Shown here: positions 44,601 to 55,562 of the stretch, in pieces
How the letters are laid out: the number at the start of each line of letters is the position of its first letter
Numbering within the stretch: position 1 is the first letter of the stretch
Assembly: GCA_021234155.1 (NCBI GenBank)
Contig: JAJEKV010000003.1
Span: 13,387,819 to 13,451,818, forward strand
Length of the DNA stretch: 64,000 nucleotides
Reading direction: 5' to 3'
Origin: Isoetes taiwanensis
Lineage: Eukaryota > Streptophyta > Lycopodiopsida > Isoetales > Isoetaceae
Translations under genes and position numbers: made by a program
The notes under the pieces: generated by a model
What the model was told of the DNA's origin: nothing
Database searches by the model: none
Seen by the model: the letters and a program-made list of their open reading frames with translations, nothing else

Positions 44601-47194
44601 GTAGGATTTTCAACATCTTCAACAAGGTTGCACCAATAGAACCAAGTTGTCCGAGAAAAATACTATAGCGTATTTGTGTGTACATATATCACAGGCCATC
44701 CTATGTGTTAAGATGACGAGCAGGCCATCTATGTGTTAAGATGACGAGCAAGGCATATGGAGCATTGTGCCAAGTCTGGTCACATGAACTTAATTTGTAA
44801 ATAAGTTACAATGTTTTCTCTTTTTATGGTCAGGAAGTAGATATCTCACTTTTTCCCTTTTCATTTTTCAGGAACTTAACAATACGCACCAGTATACTTA
44901 TTTCTCTGAAGCATACGCAAGTAATTAATGCTAATCCTAGGTAAGTAAGAAGCCACAAGTCTCAAGACCTTGCAAATGAAGACCTGTAGCCGAGCAGTCC
45001 ATAGATAAAAGTGGTCGTACAGTACATTGGCTCCCATGTTTATCCCATGGATTTATTCTTAAAAGTTGAATTTTTGTTGTCGCTTCTGCAATAGAAGTAT
45101 AATACCCTGCCTTAGAGAGCAAGGATCTCTATGTGTCTACTCAAACTAGAAAAATGCTCAAACATGAATCTATTTGACATGCTTCAAAAGAGTCCTGTTG
45201 TTGTTATGGGTTCCAAAAGCTACACATGGAATTCTCAATGAGATCTCAATTGAGGTCAAGATCCATATAGATCAAGGCTAGCGGATGTACTTTTACAGAT
45301 AATGAGCATTGGAATTTGACTCTCTATCACAACATGCCCATTTGTTAATGTGACCAAGTTTGCACCCAAGATATGTAAAAGCAAATGTTTTTAACAGATA
45401 AAGATAAAAAAGAGAGTCCTCTGTTCACTCCGAGACATAGGTGCAGGTATAATATTTTGAAGAAGTTTGCATGTATATTCTCATCATAGACGCTGGTAAC
45501 TCTCAGCCATAAGAAATGCAAAGTTATATTATGTACTGTTCACATTTCTAAACATTGTGGTATGTTCAACAACAGACGTTGAACTGAACTGCACGATCAT
45601 AATATGAGCATAGCCATCTTTTTATTTTTTGCAGATGCTATAGAACGCAAGGAATTGGAAGTGGACAGAGCAAAGGCGTAGAGAGGGCAAGGAATTAATC
45701 TATGGTCTCAGATGACAAAAGGGATTAAAACAAAAAGGATCTAAGAGACCTCGGAAGCTGAAGGTATTAATTTATTGGAAAACTATGAGAATTCCATATC
45801 CTATATCTTGGTCCAAGAAACAATGTTTTGAAAGTATTTTGTAGTTGCCAAGGAGCTGCAAAGTTTTATGCTAGATCTAGGCTTTATGTTTGCAATTGAA
45901 ACTCATGGATGCATATCCGTTGCATTTTTTGTGTTTTCTGCCAGACTTTCTCTGTGCAACTTTGGAGCCATTCACATGTAATAGGCATCTCTTGAGCTTT
46001 TTCCGGCGTCTTTAAACACGTTTAAACATCATAAGTTGAATTTCCAGTATGTATAGGATCATAATGATATGACTTCTTACCATAATGTATTGTTGAATAA
46101 CAATGACTCTTTAAACCAGTTGAAATTCTAGACGCAAGCCTATAATGTCAAGCTCTCATGCATGGGAAAGTGTAGTCCACTCTGCATAGACGCCATAAAT
46201 TATAGTTCAAAGGACCTTGCTTGCATTTCAGATCTATGGAGCATTACAAGGTGCTTGCAACCTCATATTTTGCAAGCCATTATGAAGCCATTGAAGACGA
46301 CCTAGAATTTTACTTTCATTCAAAGAATGGAAACTGTAGATCATAACATTTTGGACCCTATGTCTTCTGTGAAAATTCCCAACATCCACAAGATGATCAC
46401 CAATGCATAGTATGATCTTTTGTACAACCAATTACTTACTGGGAGGGCATTAATAGCTTGAATGTGGACTAGGCTAATGTTGCATTATACATATCCTTCT
46501 TGAAGATTCGCATGCTTTGCTCTATGGCAACAATGAATATGCATATTAGATTCTTACAATTTCAATTGCGACGTTTCCTGCACATAACTATGTCACCTCA
46601 AAACTACATCATAGAATGCTAAGAACACACAAGTTCCTGCATTCCATCATTCACTTATCTCAAAACTTCAGAGCTATGGTCACTATCAAGCAAATTCATA
46701 ATGTCCATTTCAATATTCCTATCCCAGTGCCATTAACAATTTCATCAGCTAAGATTATTAGTTCAACACCAAATTCTTATAGTGTATTCCATTCCAAAGA
46801 TCATATTATTTTTTCGTGCCACAACGCAAGCTCCAAGATCACCAACACACAAGTGCAATCAATCAATATCTTGCATATCACTTCACTCGAATTCTACAAA
46901 ATCTTCTACGTTCCTTGCATGCTCAACTTCACAATTACTATAGCGATATTCCACATACTTATTCCTCTCAAAGCACTGTCAATACCAACCACTCCAAGAC
47001 CATAGTCCTTTATAACGTCACAAATTTGAATTCTAATTCATCTCAACTACTTCCATATCATAACACAACAAAATCTGAGTATTTGTACGTAGTCCAACAA
47101 AATGTGACATACACAAAATTAATGAATTATCCTTGCCCCCCCCAACTGACATTCATTGTTCTACCCAACCATCACACAACGATCTCTTCAAATG
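41621..47194. other. About 5.6 kb without a recognised gene
   Basis: AT-rich. I found no coding unit with recognisable motifs, although several short GT/AG-flanked segments exist. Open frames at 41690-42043 (minus) and 46616-47229 (plus) have no family features. A short direct repeat, TGTGTTAAGATGACGAGCA, occurs twice at about 44706 and 44732. Part of this stretch may be the body of the Helitron that ends at 47229, but I could not find its 5' end. Confidence 0.4.
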
Positions 47195-47201
47195 TTCAAA
47201 A

Positions 47202-47229
47202 GCCCGGCAACGCCGGGCACCATAACTAG
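47202..47229 (+). mobile_element. Helitron 3' end, second copy of the family
   Basis: Stem GCCCGGC (47202-47208), loop AAC, stem GCCGGGC (47212-47218), then ACCATAA and CTAG (47226-47229) followed by T. It is the same pattern and nearly the same sequence as 32959-32986. The start of this element was not located. Confidence 0.8.
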
Positions 47230-48562
47230 TATAGAAATAAAGAACAAAAATTAGGGAAATAAGACATAAATTGGATTGATAAAATGAAAATCGTGTTATT
47301 CTTAAATCTGTGTTGGATTTGAAGTGACTAATCTGAGATACTTTTAATCCAATCTACATAATGCCATCTATGGATCAAAAGCAATTCAGGAGCAGGATTT
47401 GTTGCCATGATTTGCGAGAGGGGAGGGTTGACCTCCTTAAATCATGGTTCAAGAAGATTATATTCGCAGATATTAGAGCGAAAGGGTCTTAGCTCCCAAA
47501 CAACCAATTCATCTTCTGACCAATTAGATCCTAGAAAATTGAAAGCAATTTCAATGCCCTCATCAAAAAAAAAAACATCTGACATAGACATGCCACATAA
47601 AAAAAAAATCAAGACATGAGTAGTGAACCTGCCAAAAAATACTGAAAAGAAGGAACCATTAGGATGAAACACTTAATAAGACAGGGGGAACTAAGAGAGA
47701 AAAAAAAATCTGCATCCCATTTTGTCTCCTTTACTACTTCTCCTTAGTTAATAATACAAACAACATGTGATGATAATGCAAGTGCAATGTCGGGACAATA
47801 TATTCTACCTATTATGAAGAAAGCCAATATGGAATCACATGATTTGTAATGATGGGGAGAATGAAAATGTGACACTGAAATGTATCAAGCATTTGAAAGG
47901 GACATGGTGATGCTAAAGAAATCTTTATTCTTCAATCTATAAATGAAAAAGGAAGGAAGGAATATCACCAAGATCTAAACATTAAAGGTGGTGCAGGAAA
48001 AAAGAAAGGCAAGGAAAAGGCTGGCACTGCATTCAAATCTTGGAGCAGTGGATGCCCAAAGGGAGGGCTGATCACGGGCCCCGTTATCACCATGAGCCAT
48101 GTCCGGGCACGACAGCACGATGCCATGGACGTGTCCTTTATTTGGAGGAATAAAAAACGATGGGCGTGTCCCAAATTCGGGCCCCAAAAGCCGAGCTTTT
48201 GGTCAATTTGGAGCTGGAATTCCACAAATTGGAAGGAAATTCAGATCCTATTTAACACCTTCGTTTTCTGGCGCAGCACTCCTCTGATTTGCTTGGCCAA
48301 ATCGTAATGATTCTGCAAATTTTTCTTCCCGTCTCATTATTCAGCTCCCTGGCGCTGTCAAATCATCCCTCATTGCTCTAAATTCTACTCTGTAATCCAG
48401 TTGTTAGCCTCATGGGTTGCTCTCAGGCATGTGCGCGTGATCAAGAGGTCTAAAGTAGTAGGTTATTTCATTAGAGATATTGATTCATACCGTTCTATGT
48501 TGTTGAAATTGTAAAGTACTTTTCGCTCCATGACCTTCAAGGTCCTAAGTGGGCGTGATTAA

Positions 48563-48585
48563 TACATTACATTACATTACATTAC
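48563..48585. repeat. (TACAT)n microsatellite
   Basis: About four and a half copies of TACAT upstream of the universal stress protein gene. Confidence 0.9.
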
Positions 48586-48966
48586 AATTCCAGAGTTCTG
48601 CAGGGCTATAAAGAGTTTCTGCAAATCTGGGTGGTTTCTTTTGGGTGTTTCTGAGAGTTTTGAGAGTTCTCCAGCGATGAAAATGATTTTTTGTATCGTT
48701 AGCCAAAGGAGCCTCTTGGGTTGGGTCCCATTTCGATTCTCTGTTTTTGGTAGCTATTCGGTCAAATCTGAGTAATCTACTGATATACAAGAGTGGGTTT
48801 TGTGTTTTCTTCAAGGTTAGACGATTTACTCATTTGGGTTCGCTCAATTCTGAAGTTTTAAATCAATAGATGCATTTGGAGACTGGATTAAGTTGAGGCT
48901 ACGCGTTGAATTCTGAAATCGTAGAGTAAAAATTTGAAGCCAGGCGTGGAGTTGAAGATCAGGGAG

Positions 48967-50047
48967 ATGAAGGGGCTGTGCATTGGAAGGCACAGGAGGT
49001 GCAGGAGCGATGGAAAACCGATGGCATCGAACGGGCCAAGGAGCAGCACGAGCAGCAGCTGCAGCGGCAGCGTTACAGGCGATTGGATGGCTTTGGAAGA
49101 ACAACAGGGAGATCTGTGCTCTGGAAAACGTGTAATTATAGTTGTGGACAGAACCCGAGAGGCCCGAATGGCCCTCTTGTGGGCTCTCTCCCATGTCGTC
49201 CATAAGCTTGACGTCGTAACCCTGCTGCATTTCGTTCCCAATTCCAATCCATCAGAAAATCAAGGTATAACCCACAGTTTCCTTCTTCTGTTTAGCATAT
49301 TTGCATTTGTTTGAAGATTATCTATATGATCTTATTCTTCCATATCCTTTTCCTGTTTCTTACAACTTTTTACAGGTTTTTTTCTGGCTCCTTAGCAGAT
49401 TTTCTTTAATCTTGTAGCCCTTGTAACTCATCTTATACACTCCTCAATTCAGTCAACATTTTTTTACATTTGCCAGAAATTCTTTGCCGCATGAAGCCTC
49501 CTGGTAAATCAAGACTGTATCAAGAGGCCAAAGCTTTTGAAATAACTTCCTCACTAAAAACCCTTTGCTCCAACAGAAGACCAGAGGTAAGAACATCAAA
49601 ACCACTCAACAATCTAAACCAAAACAGCACATTCTGAAGAATCTGCAGTGTTTTGTAAAACTAAAAAGAAGTTTCATCAGTTTCTTTTTGTTTTTTGCAG
49701 CTTGAAGTAGAGATTCTTATAGCAGAGGGGGAAGAATTAGGACCTACCATTGTTAATCAGGCAAAGAAACTGGAGGCTTCAGTGGTTGTATTAGGCCAAA
49801 GAAAACTGGGGTTCTGGCTCAGGTGAATTTTCTATCATTCTCTAAACAGATCTGCTCCATTTTGTGCTTGTGCTAAAAAAATATACCAAATTCTTGCAGA
49901 CTGTTCAGACTAAAACAAGATGGCCTGGTTGATTATTGCATCCAAAATGCTGAATGCCTGACACTTGCAGTGAGGCAAAAGAGCAAAAACTTGGGGGGGT
50001 ATTTGATCAACAGCAAATGGCAGAGGAACTTTTGGCTTCTTGCATAA
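48967..50047 (+). CDS. Universal stress protein (UspA-fold) family, 4 exons, 225 aa
   Basis: Exons 48967-49264, 49477-49586, 49701-49822 and 49900-50047, all GT-AG, with phases that join into 226 codons including the stop. ATG at 48967 is the first in frame; the frame is open a little further up but without ATG. After a variable Ser/Arg-rich N-terminus (about residues 1-52), the Usp domain begins with KRVIIVVDRTREARMALLWA (strand 1, Asp61). The middle has LEVEILIAEGEELGPTIVNQAK, and then VVLGQRKLGFWLRLF and GLVDYCIQNAECLTLAVRQ. The end, GGYLINSKWQRNFWLLA, is a tail I recall from a plant subgroup. The usual ATP-binding GxxG...GS pattern is altered, with DGLV where GSVS is normal, so nucleotide binding is doubtful. 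The role is probably stress-related, inferred from family only. Confidence 0.95.
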
Positions 50048-51069
50048 TGAAAATATAAACCTTGTACATATAAAAAGTGTATCTTTTAAAAGGCTATAAC
50101 AAAAATAAGTTGTATGGTGCATAAAAGCCAACCCTTTGTCATTTCGCTTATGAATGAAGAATGCTTTTTTACTATTTTTTGCAATCTAGTGCACCCCTAG
50201 TGCTTACGGAAAATAGATTTAAATGTTAAAAAACCTTCCAGTCGGTGGTTAGTGGGGTTTTTGTGGTGGTTGAGAGGCTCTTTTTATGGTTATTCTTGAG
50301 TCCAGTTTTTTTGTAGTTGGGTAGGATTTGCTGGGGTTGTTGAGTCTTTCTTATCTTGTAAAGGGTGTCTTTTCTTCTTGCCACATTACAAGGCTTTGAA
50401 ACTTCCAAACCTACTTGAGCTTTTTCTATGATGTCGTCATCTATGAATCCTCTGAGCTTGTGCGCTTTAAAATGCTATAGGAGAAATAATACTACGCATA
50501 TATTATCTCCATGTCAGCCATGGCATTCAAGTGGTGATGTCAAGATTCAGCAGAATGGAAATCTGACATAGGCTTCTACGATGTAGCATCACTTTCAAAA
50601 TGGTTTCATGAAAATATGAAGTAAACTTCTATATTTAACGTAATGTGTTTTTGTGAATTCAAATTGCAAAGAGCCTAAATCTGCTTTAAAGTAGGGGCTA
50701 CAAACGTTTAAGGCTTTAGCATGTTCCAAAATGGAAAAAACCTAAGGCTGGTGGTTTCAAGTAGGGGCTACAACTTTGCAAAGCTTTAGGATGTTCTAGG
50801 TTCTACAATGCTAAAGAGGAGTTTCACATATTCTTTTTCTTAACATATATAATTATTGGAGGGTAACATTAACATTTTGACACGTTAGCAATTTTGTGCG
50901 CAACACTTCTATTGCAATTTTTTTGACACGTTGCATTCGGCATGCAAAAATTTTGTTGGCTATGGCGTCCTGCGACAATGCGACGTCTGTGCTTCTGCTC
51001 TCTTTCACAATCTTTTCGTACAGAGCGGCAAATTGATTAACGTCAGGCAGCTGGCAAAGGCCGAAAAAT
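50048..51069. other. Downstream of the stress protein gene
   Basis: A likely 3' untranslated region with AATGAA-type signals near 50150. No other gene recognised. Confidence 0.4.
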
Positions 51070-51480
51070 TTGGGGTCTATCTTGCACCGGATTGTTTGCC
51101 CAGGTCAGTTTTCAAACTATGTGGAAAAGCTTCAGAAAGTCCATTCAATGGCTAAACCCTTCCGGTGCCTTGAGACCTTGGTGGTTAGGGTTGGGGAGCC
51201 CAAAGATGAACCCCCTTCATGGGCTCGTTGTATGAGGTATGAAAATTCCACAGATCTCAGAGAAAAGTTTGTTTTTATGGCTGCAGAAACGGGAGAATTT
51301 TCAGAACTTGATAGTGCACTGCGTAGAACGTAGAGAGGGCCCAAGCTCTTCCTACGCAGAAGAGTCTCCAAAAATGCTCCATAGGAAAGAGCACTGGGGA
51401 AAGAACTTCTCCGACGCATCAGCTCGTGATTAGGCACATCTTATCCAAAGGTAGACCGCCATTATCGACAGAATGACACA
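51070..51480 (+). pseudogene. Unidentified coding-like fragment
   Basis: A plus-strand frame reads SILHRIVCPGQFSNYVEKL, then MAKPFRCLETLVVRVGEP, PPSWARCMRYENSTDLREKF and AETGEFSELDSALRR to a stop at about 51331. Protein-like text continues past that stop (RGPKLFLRRRVSKNAP). Composition and continuity suggest former coding sequence, but I do not recognise the family. Confidence 0.35.
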
Positions 51481-51799
51481 AGAAGCTTTCCCCGACTTTT
51501 ACCCTTCGGCCGTGATTGCCCCTAGTAATGATATTCTTAAAAGAATGCTTCCAAAGAATAGTGTTTGCAATTGTTCAAGGTCCGATGAATTTCATGACTC
51601 GTCCCATCCTTCATTGGCAAGTTTGAAAGCTTGAAAAGGTTTCTTCTTGTGGACATGGTAGAGAGTGTGACAAAGGTACATGAGAGAACATTAGATTCAA
51701 GAGATCGGGGCTGAGCTATTGAGAGAGAATGAGAGGGAACAGTAGTTGAAGCCTGGGACAACCAAGAGCATAACTTAGTGCACAAGAGAGACGGGGCTG

Positions 51800-52440
51800 G
51801 TCACACATCCACTTCAACAAAGAGAAATTGAAGAACTAAATTCCAACCAAGAGAGTAGATTGGATATGAATCTCCCTGCAAGTTTACCGCCACTTTGTAA
51901 TCTGAGGGCAGAAAGGGGAAAAGCGATTACATCTGACATAGTACCTGAAGAAAGTGAGGATGAAAAGAAGTCAAGAAAGGGTAAGGCCAAAGACAGAGAG
52001 TACAAAGTGGAGGGCATGAGAGCAGATCAGGTAGGGACTGTAATGTTTCGGATTTGTTTGTACGTCAGACTAAGACACTTGGAAATGTTGCAGAGAGCAT
52101 GCCTAAAAAAGTAGAAGGTTGTCGTGGGTTACGCATATGGGAAAAACCTGGCAATGAAAATTCCACATATGATGAATTGGGCACTGGAGCAGGAAGTATT
52201 GATATGGTTAAAGAAACAGCTTCTGGACCGGATGATGATTATGCAAGTTCTTCAGAAGATTTGGGGAACAATGACAAGCTTGAAGTTCCTCTTGAAAAGA
52301 AGCCAGATCATGTAGATGTGCAAAATCATGTAGATGTTCAAAGAAATGGGGAGATCCAGAGAGAAAGGTTGAGAGAAGGGGTACGTCGAAGACAAATGGA
52401 AATAGAAAGGGAGGCTCTTCGGTTTGATATTACATTCTAG
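51800..52440 (+). pseudogene. Unidentified charged protein fragment
   Basis: Two overlapping plus-strand frames appear to continue one another with a frameshift near 52055-52080. The first has LPASLPPLCNLRAERGKA, then VPEESEDEKKSRKGKAKDRE. The second has FVRQTKTLGNVAESMPKKVE, DDDYASSSEDLGNNDKLEV, a short duplication HVDVQNHVDVQ, and RERLREGVRRRQMEIEREA before the stop at 52438. The Ser/Glu/Lys-rich, coiled-coil-prone composition looks like real protein of the low-complexity type. Family and origin unknown. Confidence 0.4.
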
Positions 52441-53685
52441 AGAGCAGAGCAGATCTCATCACGGAATTATTGCCTTACTGATGTCTCTATGTGTATAGCC
52501 ACACATTCTGCTAAACCATTAGCAGGACCAGAAGTAGAAGAGCTCTCATTTGCTGCTCTAGCAGGTCCACTTTTGACAGCAACTATTTCACATGTCAATG
52601 GCCAGGCCACATTTCATATGTTATGATAGAATTTACCACATTGTGCTTTCGCCATTTTTACAACATTGTTTGATACACACGCGTCGATGAAGAATCTTTC
52701 TATCGTTGATAGTTATTGCAGGCAAAGATTGAAGTCAATTCTTGGGGTGCTTGAAAGTTCCCATCTATAACACCAAATTGGCATTCGTCACTATCCAGGA
52801 CAAATATTGGTATTCCACCAAAGCAGATATTGTTATTCAACCAAAACATTTGCGCTCTCCTATTTGGCGATATGAATGATTAAGCATTTGGCAATAGAAA
52901 GATAGTATACAGGATTCACTTCATATCCTACCTATTGTTCATGTAGGATCACCTCCTACGTTCTAGACATATGCTTCCAAATTGTTCAATGGGTGACTAC
53001 AATGCCTTCTTTTCCTTGCCTCGATTTCATATAAAATGTGTAAAAGCTATAAAATAACACATATCAAAGTCAACTATCATGTCATTTGGAGTCACAACTA
53101 TTTAGACTCAAATATGGCTTCAACTCATTGCTATCACAAGCTCACATTCGACGAACTGTGGCTTTGTGCAAACTGTAGATGATATATTTCCAATGATATA
53201 AGAATATGCTATGGGTTGGGCGTTGGTACAATATATATAAGGGAAAAACTTGCAACGCCATAGCCAGATTGGGGCCAGATTCGCGACGGGCATGCTCTGT
53301 GGATTACATTTAAAAAAAAATGGTAGTACTTTTTTTTCTATTCTCTGAGGATTCATGAGGCATACTAGGGGGCTCTGCTCTGGAAAGCCGCTGCCTGGTA
53401 GTGGTGTTTCATTGTTTCTAAACCGCCGGCTTCATTGCTGCATTGAAAAATTTGTGCAGGTGTGTTGTTTGAAAAGACAGAAGCTTAGGAGCATTTTTAT
53501 TCCAGAGGATTAAAGCCGATGGAGCTTTTGCTCGACTTGCTCACATTTCTTTTTTCTTATTTTTGCTGTCTATTGTCTTTCTTGTGCTAATGCTTTTGGA
53601 TGTAGGTAACAGCCGCCAAAATCACAGGAAATGGTCTAATTTGGCCTGCAATATCTGCTAGCAATGAATCAGTAGATCAACGGCT
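52441..53685. other. No recognised feature
   Basis: AT-rich intergenic sequence; nothing supported. Confidence 0.4.
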
Positions 53686-53689
53686 GCTT

Positions 53690-54605
53690 TGCAAATGATT
53701 TTGACGCATAAATTTAGTAGCTCTGGCTGGAGTGACCTTCACACACTTTCCATGAAACCATTTTTGAGAAATGTCACAACCTATCCAAAACTCATCACCA
53801 GTATATGCATGGGGTATGGGCGCAAATACCCCAGTAAGTATCGCCATGCTCCTCTTCTTCATCCTCCTCCTATTCAGAAGGAGTAGCAGCTTGCCCTGCA
53901 GGCCGTTTGTTGTGATTTTCTGGCATCTTTTTCTGCTGAGATGAGTAACCAACGTCAAATTTCAGTGTGATGTACATATCCAAAACTTAAATTAGCCAGC
54001 AAAAGTGCTTACGGGCTTTGTTGTTGATTTGGCTTTATTACCACTGTTGTTGGCTCCTGTTCTATTATCTTTTGAAGTTGTTCTTCGTCCAGTAACTATG
54101 TCAAATACAATTGGCAACTCATTCATCATATTAAAAAGGCGTTCCCTGTTCCCAAAAGACAAAAACCCAATAAATATTAAGTAGAGTAAGTCAACCAATC
54201 TCAGTCTGACGCACTGTATATTTCAGATACCTAGACGTAAAGATGGTACAGTCTGAGTAACCTTAACTAAAAAATAAATTAAGCACATCACAAACTACCA
54301 AATCCTGAAATGAATGATGGATCCGTTCAAAAACCATAAGCGTGCAAACTGCAAAGTGATATACAACAGAAAAAATACCTCTCAATTTTGTCAAATCAAG
54401 CACCATAGTAGAAGGCAATTACAAACAGCCAACCATCACTATGAACGTAGAAGGCAACTGCAAACAGCCAAGCATCATGTGAACTGCCACTATGGATAGC
54501 CAATTCCTAATGCATGTTCTGGAAGCTCTAGAGGAACCTCTTCTGCTGGTATGCTTACTTCCCAGGTTTCGTCAGGAAAACCATATAAACATAGGTTTTT
54601 ATGAA
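53690..54605 (-). pseudogene. Alfin-like PHD-finger gene, decayed
   Basis: Minus-strand exon remnants lie in family order. About 54600-54495 reads [20 protein letters not shown], the conserved DUF3594 block of Alfin-like proteins. About 54490-54380 carries the VAVH...WLFAVAFY block with a 39-bp (13-codon) tandem duplication (54408-54485) and stops. About 54150-54012 reads NRERLFNMMNELPIVFDIVTG, the end of that domain and the basic linker. About 53900-53690 reads [19 protein letters not shown] and KVTPARA, the PHD finger. The first Cys pair is scrambled, and CDxC has become CDIS, so zinc binding is lost. Intact homologues read H3K4me3. It keeps intron-like gaps, so it derives from a genomic duplicate rather than processed mRNA. 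Confidence 0.9.
54408..54485. repeat. 39-bp tandem duplication in the Alfin-like pseudogene
   Basis: GTAGAAGGCAATTACAAACA and the following bases recur 39 bp on as GTAGAAGGCAACTGCAAACA. The length is 13 codons, so the frame was kept. Confidence 0.85.
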
Positions 54606-54644
54606 AAGAAGAGAGGAGACAGAGAATAATGGAAATCCCATGGT

Positions 54645-54722
54645 GGTCGGTTATAGCACCTGTCTATATTACTGGCACAAAATAGATGGCAATAGAGCAG
54701 GTTCAACTCCTGCAATAGTCCA
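54645..54722 (+). other. tRNA-like segment with a consensus B box
   Basis: GCAGGTTCAACTCCTGC forms a T-arm-like hairpin containing GGTTCAACTCC, a perfect polymerase III B box. The upstream part (GGTCGGTTATAGCACCTG) resembles an A box only loosely, and I cannot fold a full cloverleaf. It may be a SINE head or decayed tRNA. Confidence 0.3.
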
Positions 54723-54786
54723 AAATTGAGATCTATTCGACTTAGCACAAAACTTCTTTTGCAGCGGGTTGGAGAAGAGAAATGTT

Positions 54787-54810
54787 CGCGGCGGCCGCAA
54801 GGCCGCCGCG
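54787..54810. other. Perfect GC hairpin with a GCAA loop
   Basis: CGCGGCGGCC (54787-54796), loop GCAA, GGCCGCCGCG (54801-54810), plus one more T-A pair outside. It is pure G+C in an AT-rich setting. Neither side has CTRR at the right distance for a Helitron end. Confidence 0.9.
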
Positions 54811-55029
54811 ATAAATTTCTTGTATATTTAAAAATGCTAGAACCTCAAGAACATGAACTCTAGTGAGTACATTCAAAATTTCCACGTTGAATGGAACTTT
54901 GGGAAGTTGTACCAATATGAGCATTTGAGTTGTTCATTGTACTGGCTACATTCTATTAACTCCTTGTTAAGTGAGGTAGAGAATCATCCCATGTAGCATA
55001 TGCAACCTTATGTCTAAGTAGACACAGCA

Positions 55030-55075
55030 GAAGAAGGCATTTTTAACGTCCACTAGAGACCAACTGGTCTATGAG
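55030..55075 (-). mobile_element. LINE 3'-end motif remnant
   Basis: TTTTTAACGTCCACTAGAGACC followed by AACTGGTCTATGAGAC resembles the end motif of the pentamer-tailed LINE family, in minus orientation. No coding part adjoins. Confidence 0.5.
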
Positions 55076-55489
55076 ACACCCACACCACATTAACATAGCT
55101 TATTAGATCCTCCTTCTAATACAATCCTCCTTACCCTCCAAAATATGCAGTTGCGATGAGATAACTATATATATTGATAGACATTGGCATGTCATGCATG
55201 CTAAATGTAGTGTAAACAACATGGGAAACCATATTGATTACATTGCATGAGATGTGTATGCAATACCAAATATTTCTTTATGTCCATTTAAACCATTTGA
55301 ACCATTTAGATTGCTTCTTTAGATGTTTCAAAAAGAACATCACTTGAGATTAGAAAGAACATGTATCACTTCTGCAAAGTTTGCAAAAAATATTGTATGA
55401 ATATTTTGTAGTAGAAGGTATTCAAGAATAGTACATGGTAATACTTCAATCACTTTAAGAGGGAATTTCGAAGAAAACAACCTTCAAAT

Positions 55490-55562
55490 GGGAATTGGAA
55501 TTGAATTAAATTGAATTGATTTTATCCGCCATGAAAACCAATCGACCATGGGACCCAATTAC
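55490..55562 (-). mobile_element. LINE 3'-end motif with a variant tail
   Basis: A degenerate TTGAATTAAA-type tail is followed by TTTTATCCGCCATGAAAACC, then AATCGACCATGGGACCC. This is the same end motif as at 15.07, 25.27 and 41.05 kb, with a different A-rich tail unit. Confidence 0.6.

Noticed and set aside
46616-47229. Long Thr/Asn/His-rich plus-strand frames as a gene
   Set aside because: AC-biased composition, two overlapping frames, no start context, splice sites or motifs.
47442-47672. A minus-strand open frame rich in Phe with a hydrophobic stretch
   Set aside because: A-rich runs on the plus strand explain it; no family features.
54787-54810. The GC hairpin as a Helitron 3' end
   Set aside because: No CTRR within about 12 bases on either strand, unlike the two accepted ends.
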